A stretch of 64,000 nucleotides of DNA, from NCBI RefSeq assembly GCF_022385335.1, contig NZ_CP092431.1, forward strand, positions 6,696,001 through 6,760,000, in the 5' to 3' direction. Position 1 is the first letter of the stretch. Each line of letters starts with the position of its first letter. Position numbers and translations under genes: made by a program. Of the stretch, positions 34,182 to 43,133 are shown in pieces. The notes beneath the pieces were generated by a model that saw only the letters and a list, made by a program, of their open reading frames with translations, ran no database searches and was not told the origin of the DNA. The DNA comes from Streptomyces deccanensis (GTDB taxonomy: Bacteria; Actinomycetota; Actinomycetes; Streptomycetales; Streptomycetaceae).

Positions 34182-35225
34182 ATGACCAGTCCAACCAAGG
34201 CCGAGGGCTCAGGGTCCGCGGTCGCCTTGGACCCCGAGCTGGCATCCACCAGCGAGAAGGTCGAGCCCAAGAAGCTCGAAGGCCGCTCCCCCGGCCAGCT
34301 GATGTGGCAGCGCTTCCGGCGCGACCGTACCGGCATGTTCTGCGCCGGGGTGGTGATTTTCTACTTCGTCATCGCCCTGTTGGCGCCACTGCTCACCGCG
34401 ATCAGCGGCACCGACCCGTACACCCTCTACGGTCAGGATCCGACCTACGCCGACACCCCCGTGCTGGACGACTTCGGTCTCCCGCTCGGTTACTTCGGAG
34501 GGGTTTCCGGAGTGCACTGGTTCGGTGTCGAACCGCAGTACGGTCGCGATGTCTTCGCCATGTTGGTGTTCGGTATGCGTACCTCGCTCTACATGGCTCT
34601 CGGTGTGACCGTGCTGGTGATGCTGACCGGCGTCATCCTCGGTCTGATCGGTGGATACTTCGGCGGGCGTACCGACTACTGGATCGGTCGCGTCACCGAC
34701 TTCTTCCTGTCCTTCCCGCAGCAGCTGTTCTTCATCGCCTTCATGCCCGTCGTGACCGCGTTCTTCGTGGATCCGCGTGAGGAGACGCCCACCTACTTCC
34801 GGGCGGTGGCGATCCTGATCGTGCTCTGGGTTCTGGGCTGGATGGGAATGGCCCGACTCGTGCGCTCCACCGTGCTCTCCTTGCGTGAGCGCGAGTTCGT
34901 GGAGGCCGCGAAGGTGTCCGGAGCCTCACCCTGGCGGATCGTTCGTAAGGAGATCCTGCCGAACGTCGTCTCGCCGATCCTGGTGCAGTTCACGTATCAG
35001 CTGCCCAGCACGATTCTCACCATCGCGTTCCTCTCCTTCGCGGGTGTCGGCTTCGTCGAGCCGACCCCGGACTGGGGCCGGCTGTTCGCTGTCGGCGCGA
35101 GGTACGCCGAGCAGGACCCGGCGTTCATGTTCTTCCCGGGCGTGGCGTTGGTGATCTTCATCCTGTGCTTCAACCTCCTCGGAGACTCCGTACGGGATGC
35201 CTTCGACCCCAAGTCCGGGCGCTGA
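34182..35225 (+). CDS. bldKA: Oligopeptide ABC transporter permease, BldKA-like
   Basis: 347 aa (MTSPTKAEGSGSAVALD). A cytoplasmic Lys/Glu-rich N-terminus is followed by a DppC/OppC-type core. The first helix is CAGVVIFYFVIALLAPLL, with a periplasmic segment GTDPYTLYGQDPTYADTP. The BPD_transp_1 domain carries the EAA loop VEAAKVSGASPWRIVRKEI, which contacts the ATPases. The C-terminus NLLGDSVRDAFDPKSGR is typical of OppC proteins. First gene of a permease-lipoprotein-permease-ATPase-ATPase operon, the order of S. coelicolor bldKABCDE, which imports oligopeptides and is needed there for aerial hyphae. Orthology is inferred from order and similarity. Confidence 0.9.
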   Translation: MTSPTKAEGSGSAVALDPELASTSEKVEPKKLEGRSPGQLMWQRFRRDRTGMFCAGVVIFYFVIALLAPLLTAISGTDPYTLYGQDPTYADTPVLDDFGLPLGYFGGVSGVHWFGVEPQYGRDVFAMLVFGMRTSLYMALGVTVLVMLTGVILGLIGGYFGGRTDYWIGRVTDFFLSFPQQLFFIAFMPVVTAFFVDPREETPTYFRAVAILIVLWVLGWMGMARLVRSTVLSLREREFVEAAKVSGASPWRIVRKEILPNVVSPILVQFTYQLPSTILTIAFLSFAGVGFVEPTPDWGRLFAVGARYAEQDPAFMFFPGVALVIFILCFNLLGDSVRDAFDPKSGR

Positions 35226-35327
35226 ACCGTCCATTGGTGGGGGGTGACTGCCGCCCCCGCGTCGGCCTACCAGCCGCGTCAGGCAGTACTCATGGATAAC
35301 AACCGACAGGTAGGTGCATAAACCGTC

Positions 35328-37133
35328 ATGAAGTCGCTCACCTCGCGCAGAGCGCGTGCCATAGTGGTCGCGATCGCGGCTGGCTCCCTCGCGCTCACCG
35401 GCTGCTCCGAGAACAAGGGAACGAGCTCCAACAAGGACTCGAAGAAGGACCAGAAGGAAGCGTCGGCCCAGTCCAAGCCCGTCACCTACGGGAACGCTGC
35501 GGCCTCCCAGGGCCCGGCCGCTGCTGTTGCTGGGGCCAAGGAGGGCGGCACGATCCAGGTCTACCAGGAGGCGGGCCTGTCCCACCTGGACCCGGGCCAG
35601 ATCTACGTCTCCGACGCGGGGCAGATCTCCAACCTGATCTTCCGCGGGCTGACCAACTTCAAGGAAGACGGCAAGGGTGGCGTCTCCGTAGTCGGTGACA
35701 TCGCCACTGACTCCGGCCAGTCGTCCGACGGCGGCAAGACCTGGACGTACAAGCTCAAGGACGGCATCAAGGACCAGAACGGCAACGAGATCACCTCGGC
35801 CGACGTCCGTCACACCTTCGAGCGTCAGTTCGCGAAGTTCATCTTCGACGGTCCGCCCTACGTCCGATCTTGGCTCGCCGGCAACCAGTACAAGGACGAC
35901 CCGCGCAAGCTGCTGCCGGACGGCGGCTTCGGTAAGAAGCACCTGCCGGACTCCGTGCTGGAGACGCCGGACGACAAGACGGTCGTCTTCCACTTCGACA
36001 CCGCGCGTCCGGACTTCCCCCAGACACTGGCCATGCCGGGCTACTCGATCGTCCCGGAGAAGACCGACACCAAGGAGAAGTACGACAAGGCCCCGGTCTC
36101 CCTCGGCCCGTACAAGATCTCCGAGTACAAGGTCGGCAAGTCCCTCAAGCTCGTCAAGAACGACCAGTGGAACGCGGACAGCGACTCCGTGCGTCACCAG
36201 TACGTGGACGGCTGGAGCATCGACTTCGGCGTCACCGAGTCCACCCAGACCAAGCGTCTGATCGCGGACCAAGGTGTCTCCAAGAACGCCATCCAGTTCA
36301 CCGGCAGTGTCGAGTCCACCCAGATCCAGGACGTCATCAGCAACGCCGCAATCAACAAGCGCACGATCAAGGGTTACCAGCCCTACGTCATGCAGTTGAC
36401 GTTCAACCTCGACCGAGTCAAGAACAAGGCCGTTCGCGACGCCGTCACTTACGCGGTGAACTCCAAGTCCCTCATCGCCGGTGAGGGCGGTGCATACGGC
36501 GGTGACGTCGCTCCGAACCTGTTCGCTCCAACGCTGCCGGGCTACGAGAAGGATTACGACCCGTACGGTCGTCTGAAGACGCCGCAGGGCAACATCGAGA
36601 AGGCCAAGGAGCTCCTGAAGGACGTTCCGGCCGCCGAGAAGAAGCTCGTCTTCGCCTACGGCAACACCGAGCAGGGCCAGAAGCGCAAGGTCGCCATCGA
36701 GGACGCGCTGGGCAAGGTCGGTATCGACGTGGTCTCCAAGGAGGTCGACGCCGCCAGCTACTACGAGCAGATCGGCAAGGTCAAGAACCCGTACGACATC
36801 TACATCACGGGCTGGGGCCAGGACTGGCCGTCCCCGGCCACGGTCGTGACGCCGGTATACGACCCCTCGCTGGTCGGTGACGGTCAGTCGAACTACTCGC
36901 ACATCAAGGACCCCGAGGTCCAGAAGCTCATCGACAAGGCCCTGGGCCAAGAGCCGACCGAGGCTGCCGCGACCTGGAAGGAAGCGCACAAGTACATCCT
37001 GGAGAAGGTCAACCCGGCCGCTCCGCTGTGGTACACGAAGCAGTTCCAGCTCTACGGTTCGAACATCGGCGGTGCTCGGTACAGCACCGAGTCGAGCTAC
37101 ATCGACGTCAACAACCTGTTCCTGAAGTCGTAA
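35328..37133 (+). CDS. bldKB: Oligopeptide-binding lipoprotein, BldKB-like
   Basis: 601 aa. Signal peptide and lipobox SLALTGCSENKG, so the mature protein is lipidated at Cys24. A Lys/Ser/Asp-rich linker precedes the family 5 solute-binding fold: GTIQVYQEAGLSHLDPGQIY, LIFRGLTNFKEDG, TWTYKLKDGIKDQNG, LGPYKISEYKVGKSLKLVKN and the C-terminal NPAAPLWYTKQFQLYGSNIGG. It captures oligopeptides for the BldKA/BldKC channel. A strong hairpin just downstream (37149-37184) may stabilise this transcript segment, which fits the usual excess of binding protein over permease. ATG 35328 has AGGTAGG about 14 nt upstream. Confidence 0.92.
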   Translation: MKSLTSRRARAIVVAIAAGSLALTGCSENKGTSSNKDSKKDQKEASAQSKPVTYGNAAASQGPAAAVAGAKEGGTIQVYQEAGLSHLDPGQIYVSDAGQISNLIFRGLTNFKEDGKGGVSVVGDIATDSGQSSDGGKTWTYKLKDGIKDQNGNEITSADVRHTFERQFAKFIFDGPPYVRSWLAGNQYKDDPRKLLPDGGFGKKHLPDSVLETPDDKTVVFHFDTARPDFPQTLAMPGYSIVPEKTDTKEKYDKAPVSLGPYKISEYKVGKSLKLVKNDQWNADSDSVRHQYVDGWSIDFGVTESTQTKRLIADQGVSKNAIQFTGSVESTQIQDVISNAAINKRTIKGYQPYVMQLTFNLDRVKNKAVRDAVTYAVNSKSLIAGEGGAYGGDVAPNLFAPTLPGYEKDYDPYGRLKTPQGNIEKAKELLKDVPAAEKKLVFAYGNTEQGQKRKVAIEDALGKVGIDVVSKEVDAASYYEQIGKVKNPYDIYITGWGQDWPSPATVVTPVYDPSLVGDGQSNYSHIKDPEVQKLIDKALGQEPTEAAATWKEAHKYILEKVNPAAPLWYTKQFQLYGSNIGGARYSTESSYIDVNNLFLKS

Positions 37134-37148
37134 CTCGCTACGGCTGAT

Positions 37149-37184
37149 CGCGGGGGTGTGCACCAGGCGGAGCGCACCCCCGCG
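37149..37184 (+). promoter_or_regulatory. Intercistronic hairpin between bldKB and bldKC
   Basis: 13-bp stem CGCGGGGGTGTGC (37149-37161) with GCGCACCCCCGCG (37172-37184), one G-U pair. It probably acts as attenuator or 3'-stabiliser, giving more binding protein than permease. Confidence 0.6.
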
Positions 37185-37231
37185 GTTCCGTGAAACCGTC
37201 CACCCTCTCTGAAGAGAGCAGCCTCCCCGCC

Positions 37232-38209
37232 ATGCTTCAGTTCATCATCCGGCGCTTGGCCGGTGCCGTCGTCACCCTGTTCCTCATCGGCGCCGCCACG
37301 TTCTTCCTGTTCGTCGCCGCGCCGTCCGACTATGCCTCGCTGGCCTGTGGCAGGGACTGCTCCGCCTCGAGACTGGAGGACATTCGCGAGGCACTCGGCC
37401 TCAATCTCCCCATCGCGACCCAGTTCTGGCAGTTCATGTCCGGAATCGTGATGGGCCGTGACTTCCCGGACGGCCACTGCGCCGCACCGTGCCTCGGCCA
37501 GTCGTTCCACTCGGGTGACTTCGTCTGGGACACGATCATGGACCGGTTCCCGACGACCCTCACGCTCACCGCAGGTGGCGCGATCTGCTTCCTCGTCATC
37601 GGGGTGGGTGCGGGAATGCTGGCTGCCTACCGGCGTGGTTCCGTGCTCGACAAGGTGGCCACGGGCGCGTCCATGGTGCTCAGCTCCTTCCAGATCTACT
37701 TCCTCGGCCCGATCGTCCTGATCATCCTCGTCTACAGCACGGGCTGGATGGAGGACCCGAAGTACGTCCCCATCACCGAGGATCCGGCCGGTTGGTTCAT
37801 CGGGATGTCCATCCCCGTGGTCGTGATGGCCACCATCTTCACCGCGCAGTACACCCGTATGGCACGCGCTTCCATGATCGAGCAGCTCGCCGAGGAACAC
37901 GTTCGCACGGCCCGGGCCAAGGGCATGCCGAAGAAGTACGTCTTCTTCCGCTACGCCTGGCGTGGCTCGCTCATCCCGATCGTCACCGTCCTGGGCATCG
38001 ACATCAGCTCCATGCTCGGTGGTGCCGTCGTCACGGAGATCACCTTCTCGCTCCAGGGCATCGGACGCCTGGCCGTGGAGGGTGCCGGGTCCAAGGATCT
38101 CCCGCTGACGATGGGAGTAATGATGTTCGGAGCCTTCTTCATCCTCATCGTGAACATTCTTACCGACATCGCGTATGCCTATATCGACCCGCGCGTACGG
38201 CTCTCTTAG
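37232..38209 (+). CDS. bldKC: Oligopeptide ABC transporter permease, BldKC-like
   Basis: 325 aa from the ATG at 37232 (MLQFIIRRLAGAVVTLFLIG), a DppB/OppB-type N-terminus. A periplasmic insertion with paired cysteines (ACGRDCSASRLEDIREALGL and GHCAAPCLGQSF) is characteristic of this actinobacterial subgroup. The EAA-like loop is EEHVRTARAKGMPKKYVFFR and the C-terminus is AYAYIDPRVRLS. A GTG at 37190 is in frame but would add a non-hydrophobic stretch. It pairs with BldKA. The gap to the next gene is 15 nt. Confidence 0.92.
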   Translation: MLQFIIRRLAGAVVTLFLIGAATFFLFVAAPSDYASLACGRDCSASRLEDIREALGLNLPIATQFWQFMSGIVMGRDFPDGHCAAPCLGQSFHSGDFVWDTIMDRFPTTLTLTAGGAICFLVIGVGAGMLAAYRRGSVLDKVATGASMVLSSFQIYFLGPIVLIILVYSTGWMEDPKYVPITEDPAGWFIGMSIPVVVMATIFTAQYTRMARASMIEQLAEEHVRTARAKGMPKKYVFFRYAWRGSLIPIVTVLGIDISSMLGGAVVTEITFSLQGIGRLAVEGAGSKDLPLTMGVMMFGAFFILIVNILTDIAYAYIDPRVRLS

Positions 38210-38224
38210 GAAGAACGAACCACC

Positions 38225-39286
38225 GTGACCACACTGACCAAGACCGAGGACGCACCGGCCCCGACCGGGCCCGAGAGCTTCCTCTCAGTCCGTGACCTGC
38301 GGGTGCAGTTCTCCACCGAGGACGGCATCGTCAAGGCCGTCGACGGGCTCTCCTTCGATGTCGAGCGCGGTAAGACCCTGGGCATCGTCGGCGAGTCGGG
38401 ATCCGGCAAGTCCGTCACCAACCTGACGATCCTGGGGCTGCACAACCCCCGGACCAGCACCATCGACGGCGAGATCCTGCTCGATGGTAAGGAACTCGTC
38501 ACTGCCACGGAGAAGGAGCTGGAGCAGCTCCGCGGCAACAAGATGGCGATGATCTTCCAGGACCCCCTGACCGCCCTCTCCCCGTACTACACGGTCGGCC
38601 GGCAGCTGTCCGAGCCGTTCATGAAGCACCGCGGCGCCTCCAAGAAGGAGGCCAAGGAGCGGGCCATCCAGATGCTGGAGAAGGTCGGCATCCCGCAGCC
38701 CAAGGTGCGCTTCGACGACTACCCGCACCAGTTCTCAGGGGGTATGCGCCAGCGGGCGATGATCGCCATGGCGCTGATGTGCGACCCTGATCTGCTGATC
38801 GCCGATGAGCCGACGACTGCGCTCGACGTGACCGTGCAGGCGCAGATCCTCGACCTCCTCAAGGACCTCCAGCAGGAGTTCGGCTCCGCGATCATCTTCA
38901 TCACCCACGACCTCGGCGTCATCTCCAACATGGCCGACGACCTGCTGGTGATGTACGCCGGCCGGGCTGTGGAGCGCGGCAGCGTCAAGGAGGTGCTGCG
39001 CACCCCCAAGCACCCCTACACCTGGGGCCTGCTGAGCTCGATGCCGCGCCTGGATGGCGACATCCACGAGATGCTGATGCCGATCCCGGGCTCCCCGCCC
39101 TCGCTGCTCAACCCGCCCTCGGGCTGCCCCTTCCACCCGCGGTGCGCGTTCACCAGCGAGGTCACGGGCACTCTGTGCACCGATACCCGGCCCCCGCTGG
39201 GTGAGGGCCGCGCCTCTGCGTGCCACCTGACCGCAGAACAGAAGCAGACCATCTTCATCGACAAGATTCAGCCCCGGCTGCGCTAG
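38225..39286 (+). CDS. bldKD: Oligopeptide ABC transporter ATP-binding protein, BldKD-like
   Basis: 353 aa, GTG start with AGGAAGAACG upstream. ABC ATPase of the OppD/DppD type: Walker [15 protein letters not shown]-loop [13 protein letters not shown], signature [12 protein letters not shown], Walker [17 protein letters not shown] and H-loop FITHDLGVI. An OppD-specific C-terminal extension has a Cys cluster ([16 protein letters not shown] ... CHLTAE) that in homologs binds an Fe-S cluster. It forms a heterodimer with BldKE. Confidence 0.93.
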   Translation: MTTLTKTEDAPAPTGPESFLSVRDLRVQFSTEDGIVKAVDGLSFDVERGKTLGIVGESGSGKSVTNLTILGLHNPRTSTIDGEILLDGKELVTATEKELEQLRGNKMAMIFQDPLTALSPYYTVGRQLSEPFMKHRGASKKEAKERAIQMLEKVGIPQPKVRFDDYPHQFSGGMRQRAMIAMALMCDPDLLIADEPTTALDVTVQAQILDLLKDLQQEFGSAIIFITHDLGVISNMADDLLVMYAGRAVERGSVKEVLRTPKHPYTWGLLSSMPRLDGDIHEMLMPIPGSPPSLLNPPSGCPFHPRCAFTSEVTGTLCTDTRPPLGEGRASACHLTAEQKQTIFIDKIQPRLR

Positions 39287-39300
39287 GGAGAACCGAGACC

Positions 39301-40437
39301 ATGAGCGACAACCTCACCCTCCCCGCACAGCAGGGCTCCGTCGGCACTTCGAGGGAAACACTCCTCGAAGTGCAGGGGTTGACGAAACACTTCCCCATCT
39401 ACGGCGGATTCCCGATCAAACGTAAGGTCGGTGCAGTGCAGGCGGTCGACGGCGTCGATCTGACTGTAGGCGTCGGCGAGAGCGTCGGTTTGGTGGGCGA
39501 GTCGGGTTGCGGCAAGTCGACCACGGGTCGACTGATCACCCGGCTGCTGGAGCCGACGGCGGGCACGATCAAGTATCAGGGCAAGGATATTTCGCACGCC
39601 TCGCGCAGGCAGCTGGCGCCGGTGCGGTCCGAGATTCAGATGATCTTCCAGGACCCGTACTCCTCCCTCAACCCCCGGCAGACGGTCGGCACGATCATCA
39701 AGTCGCCGATGGAGGTCAACGGGATCAACCCCGAGGGCGGCCGGGAGAACAAGGTCCGCGAGCTGCTGGAGCTGGTCGGCCTCAACCCCGAGCACTACAA
39801 CCGCTTCCCGCACGAGTTCTCCGGCGGTCAGCGCCAGCGCATCGGGGTCGCCCGCGCGCTCGCCCTGAACCCGAAGCTGATCGTCGCGGACGAGCCGGTC
39901 TCGGCGCTGGACGTGTCGATCCAGGCGCAGGTCGTCAACCTGCTCCAGAAGGTCCAGGACGAACTCGGCATCGCGTTCCTGTTCATCGCCCACGACCTCG
40001 CCATCGTCCGGCACTTCTCGCAGCGCGTCGCCGTGATGTACCTCGGCAAGGTGGTGGAGGTCGGCGACCGGGACTCGATCTACAACCGGCCCCGCCACCC
40101 GTACACCCACGCGCTCCTCTCCGCTGTCCCGGAGGTCGAGATCGATGATTCGGCCCAGGACAAGGAGCGCATCCGGCTCTACGGTGACGTGCCTTCGCCG
40201 ATCTCGCCTCCGTCGGGCTGCCGCTTCCGTACGCGCTGCTGGAAGGCTCAGGACAAGTGCGCCAGCGAGGAGCCCCCGCTGCTCCAGATCTCCGGCAATC
40301 GTGAAGGCCACCTGACAGCCTGTCACTTCCCTGAGGACCCGACGACGGAGGCCCGTGGAGGGGATGTGGTGCTGGACCCCGCTTTGAAGGCCCTGGAGAA
40401 GGACGCGGAGACGGCGGCAAAGGTCCGTACGGACTGA
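39301..40437 (+). CDS. bldKE: Oligopeptide ABC transporter ATP-binding protein, BldKE-like
   Basis: 378 aa ([20 protein letters not shown]). OppF-type ATPase: Walker [15 protein letters not shown]-loop [14 protein letters not shown], signature [14 protein letters not shown], Walker [17 protein letters not shown] and H-loop [13 protein letters not shown]. The C-terminal Cys-containing extension is [15 protein letters not shown] ... [18 protein letters not shown]. It ends [20 protein letters not shown] degenerate copy of the last 120 nt or so occurs 1.27 kb downstream (41553-41672). The terminator at 40517-40559 ends the operon. Confidence 0.93.
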   Translation: MSDNLTLPAQQGSVGTSRETLLEVQGLTKHFPIYGGFPIKRKVGAVQAVDGVDLTVGVGESVGLVGESGCGKSTTGRLITRLLEPTAGTIKYQGKDISHASRRQLAPVRSEIQMIFQDPYSSLNPRQTVGTIIKSPMEVNGINPEGGRENKVRELLELVGLNPEHYNRFPHEFSGGQRQRIGVARALALNPKLIVADEPVSALDVSIQAQVVNLLQKVQDELGIAFLFIAHDLAIVRHFSQRVAVMYLGKVVEVGDRDSIYNRPRHPYTHALLSAVPEVEIDDSAQDKERIRLYGDVPSPISPPSGCRFRTRCWKAQDKCASEEPPLLQISGNREGHLTACHFPEDPTTEARGGDVVLDPALKALEKDAETAAKVRTD

Positions 40438-40516
40438 CTGAGCAGGATGATGGGTGATCTTGGCGGTGAAGCAGAGGGACTCTGCCCCGAATCACACCGT
40501 CGAGATAATGTCCTGG

Positions 40517-40559
40517 CCCTCGACGCCTGAAGAGCTATTAATTCTTCTGGCGTCGAGGG
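40517..40559 (+). terminator. Strong terminator hairpin after bldKE
   Basis: 17-nt arms CCCTCGACGCCTGAAGA (40517-40533) and TCTTCTGGCGTCGAGGG (40543-40559) match at 16 of 17 positions around an AT-rich 9-nt loop. It can serve both bldKE and the convergent 40636 gene. Confidence 0.85.
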
Positions 40560-40635
40560 TGTTGGCATGCCACATGATTGATGCTGGGGCGGTCGACATT
40601 CGTGGGGCAGAAGGCGAAAGCTGTTGCAGCTCGGC

Positions 40636-41190
40636 TCAGCGGTTGTAGGTGTACCAGCCGACGAGGTGGGGTGTCAGGATGGTTGACTTGATCTTTGTCC
40701 CCTTGGTGCAGTTCGCGTTGATGTATCGACTGTAGCCGGTGACCTTCAGTCGGAAGACGCCGTAGCGTGCATAACTGGTCTTCTTGGGTGGGGTCTTCAC
40801 CCTGATCTGGTTGCCAATCTTGACCCTTAGCTTGGCGGAAACCTCCACGCCGTATTCGTGCTCCACCTCGGCCAGTACCACGGAGCTCTTGGCCTTCAAT
40901 TTGCCGCTCACGGAGATGCCGACTTCGCCTTCAGTTTCAGACGTGAAAACCGAAGTCATGGTCTTCGAGCCGCCGTTGTAGTTGGCCAACGTGACACCGA
41001 TCCCCTTCTGGATGCCACGTCCTTGCGCTTTCACGGACTTCTTTGTCGAGGTGGCTACGTACTCGTAGCCCGGTTCGCACGGCTTACCGAAAGGGCCATG
41101 GCCATGTGCCGCGGCGGGCCCGGCCCCGCCCAGCACTCCGGCAGCGAGGGTGGAGACGATTAGCAGCGATGCGGCTCTGGTAGCGCGCAC
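40636..41190 (-). CDS. Secreted beta-rich protein of unknown function
   Basis: 184 aa from the GTG at 41190, chosen for AAGGAG 7 nt upstream; the longer form from 41238 lacks such a site. The signal peptide ends VLGGAGPAAAHGHG. The mature region has alternating polar/hydrophobic stretches (MTSVFTSETEGEVGISVSGK, KSSVVLAEVEHEYGVEVSAK, LRVKIGNQIRVKTPP), suggesting long amphipathic beta strands. Two cysteines (GKPCEPGY and NANCTKG) may form a disulfide. The pattern recalls the insertion region of aerolysin/ETX-MTX2-type pore-formers but no family is firmly recognised. GC is lower than neighbours, in a patch with pseudogenes, which suggests acquisition. Confidence 0.7.
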   Translation of the reverse strand: MRATRAASLLIVSTLAAGVLGGAGPAAAHGHGPFGKPCEPGYEYVATSTKKSVKAQGRGIQKGIGVTLANYNGGSKTMTSVFTSETEGEVGISVSGKLKAKSSVVLAEVEHEYGVEVSAKLRVKIGNQIRVKTPPKKTSYARYGVFRLKVTGYSRYINANCTKGTKIKSTILTPHLVGWYTYNR

Positions 41191-41797
41191 AGTGAAGCTC
41201 CTTGACTGGTGGCGAAGGTTGTTCGACTGGCTGTCCAATGCTCAGCTCAGGTGTTCTGAGCATGCCAGCTAGCTGGCTGCGGGTACGGCGTCGTCCTGAG
41301 TTCTGAGGAACATCTGAGGTTTACTCGCAGCCTCGCGATGCGGCGGTTCGAGAGATGGTCCCGAGCTGGGCGATCCAGTCGATGGGACACAATGGCCAGC
41401 TTCTCTACGCATCATGCTGCGCGGGCGGTAGGGGAGACCGCGATCGAAGACGCAGTCGGCCGGCGGCTCGACGTACATATGGTTCGACACCACCCAGGAT
41501 GACGCCAAGCGCACCTGGCGGCTGCTGAGCCGGTTTCACGAGGCCAGGTCGCGATCTCCGGCAATCTCGAAGGTCCTCTGTGGCCTGCCACTGCCCGGAG
41601 GGGCCGACGATCGAGGCGCGCTCGGAGGGACGTGGTGCTGGAATCGGCTCTGAAGGCACTGGAGGCGACACGGACAGGCGAAGGAGGGCAAAGGCTGACC
41701 GGCAGACGCTTCACACCAGCGGAGTGGCCCACCGGGAAGCAGCGGGCCGGACAGAGATCCTGTCCGGCCCGTTCAAAACTTCGACACGGCTACATTC
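41191..41797. other. 607-nt region of decayed DNA
   Basis: No intact gene. It contains the bldKE 3'-end remnant (41553-41672), preceded by a short open stretch encoding WFDTTQDDAKRTWRLLSRFH (near 41475-41540). That stretch reads like a gene fragment but could not be assigned. Confidence 0.55.
41553..41672 (+). pseudogene. Degenerate copy of the bldKE 3' end
   Basis: Translated in shifting frames it reads ISGNLEGPL - ACHCPEGPTIEARSEG - DVVLESALKALE. BldKE reads ISGNREGHL - [16 protein letters not shown] - [12 protein letters not shown] at 40287-40410. Two frameshifts disrupt it and no upstream ATPase domains remain. It is therefore a remnant of a duplicated or paralogous OppF-type gene on the plus strand. 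Confidence 0.8.
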
Positions 41798-42232
41798 TTA
41801 TGCCTTGCCCTTGCAGACAGCCGTGGATCCGCCTGGCGTTCCGATGCTCACCCACACCGTTCGCCCTTCGGGGATGGTGAAGTTCTTCTCCACAGAGTCA
41901 CCGGTCCAGAGGGCGTAGTCCCAAGTTCGCTCGAGCTGCGAGCCGTTCGCCCATTCGACCCTGACCGTCATCGCGGCTCCCGACCAGTTGCGCGCGGACA
42001 GAGTCTCTCCGCTGCCCTTGAAGGAAGCGCGGGCACCCTTGGTGGCGTCGCTCTTCCGCCAGACGGTGGCGACCATGTCGTTGGCGCCGGCGTCGTTGTC
42101 GGCAGCCCCCTTGTCGCAGCTCGTGGACCACGCCGCCGCCTGAGCCGTCCCCGGTACGGCGATAACGAGCGCCGAGGCTGCGGTCATCAGAGCGATAACT
42201 CCCGTGAGTCTGCTCTTCTTGGTGAGGCGCAT
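41798..42232 (-). CDS. Small secreted protein
   Basis: 144 aa from the ATG at 42232 (MRLTKKSRLTGVIALMTAAS) with GGGAG upstream. The signal peptide ends IAVPGTAQAAAWS. The mature part of about 110 aa has two Cys (STSCDKGAADNDAG near the N-terminus and STAVCKGKA at the end), likely disulfide-linked. Aromatic/Asn-rich beta segments (NWSGAAMTVRVEW, RTWDYALWTGDSVEKNFTIP and GRTVWVSIGTPGG) suggest a small beta sandwich. No family recognised. It is on the same strand as the other secreted gene at 40636, in the same lower-GC patch. Confidence 0.72.
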   Translation of the reverse strand: MRLTKKSRLTGVIALMTAASALVIAVPGTAQAAAWSTSCDKGAADNDAGANDMVATVWRKSDATKGARASFKGSGETLSARNWSGAAMTVRVEWANGSQLERTWDYALWTGDSVEKNFTIPEGRTVWVSIGTPGGSTAVCKGKA

Positions 42233-42540
42233 ACTTTTTTCTCCCGCTCTTGACCAAGCGCACCGGTCTAAAGGCCACTTGGAGCACGTGTCCTTTTTCA
42301 TGCGCTACATTCCCCCTGCTTACGGAAGGTGATGGACCTTCAACGCGCAATTACCGTCCCACGATGCACTGCAGCCTACAACCGTCTCCACAGTTTCTTG
42401 AGGATCAATTGAGCCTCGCGAGACGGGACCAAGGGAGAACTCGGTGGCGAGCCTATGGTCTGTGGCCACACCCTGAGGGTGCTGATGACTATCGCCCCAC
42501 GACGGAGACCCAGTTGAGCCTCACACCCCCCGGCTATCCA
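42233..42540. other. 308-nt intergenic region, decayed
   Basis: No gene recognised. Two copies of a short direct repeat (AATTGAGCCTCGC and AGTTGAGCCTCAC, near 42408 and 42512) occur. Probably the promoter of the 42232 gene plus remnant DNA. Confidence 0.5.
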
Positions 42541-42902
42541 CAGCCTCACCTTCGACTGCACCGGCGACCCGTACGACGTCGCCCTCTTCTGGAGCGAACT
42601 GCTCGGGCGGCGGCCGCTGGCCGAGGACGACAAACCCGGTGATCCGGAGGCGGCTGATCGCGGATCCGGACGGTGGGCCGAGGCTGCTGTTCGTCCGGTG
42701 CCCGAGGCCCAAGGTGGTCAAGAACCGGCTCCACTTCGGCCTCAGGCCCCGGGCCGCACCCGTGCCGAGGAGGTCGAGCGGGCTCTCGCGTTGGGCGCCT
42801 GCGTCATCGCCGACCATACCCGCCCCGACGACGGGCGGCTGGGTCCTCATGGCCGACCCCGAGGGAAACGAATTCTGCGTGGAGCGAGGGGAGTTGGACT
42901 GA
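42541..42902 (+). pseudogene. VOC/glyoxalase-like gene with multiple frameshifts
   Basis: The reading runs LTFDCTGDPYDVALFWSELL in one frame, then LIADPDGGPRLLFVRCPRPK with VVKNRLHFGLRPR in a second, then GRTRAEEVERALALGACVIA back in the first, and WVLMADPEGNEFCVERGELD in the second. The four pieces form one typical 'VOC family' (glyoxalase/bleomycin resistance-like) domain of about 120 aa, so at least three frameshifts are needed. No start codon is clear. Confidence 0.78.
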
Positions 42903-43133
42903 AGCTCTGGAGTTCCTCAAGAGGTGTGCGCATCGGCTGAAGCCGCTGATAGACAAGTACTTCTTCGAGTCGGTGCTCCTCACAGCCCCTCTTCCGGCGG
43001 CGATTCAGCGTGAGGCTCGCGGCGTGTGTTCATGGGTGGGTCGACGGGGGATCCGCCAGGACGCGCGCCGCGGCAGGGCCCGGGTCCGTCTCCACGGTCC
43101 CGGACCCTTCACAGTGCGGCCGCCTCCCGGCCC

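Noticed and set aside
40454..40648. Short ORF over the bldKE terminator
   Set aside because: The similar STPEEL peptide on both strands is a by-product of the palindromic terminator; no Shine-Dalgarno or conservation signal.
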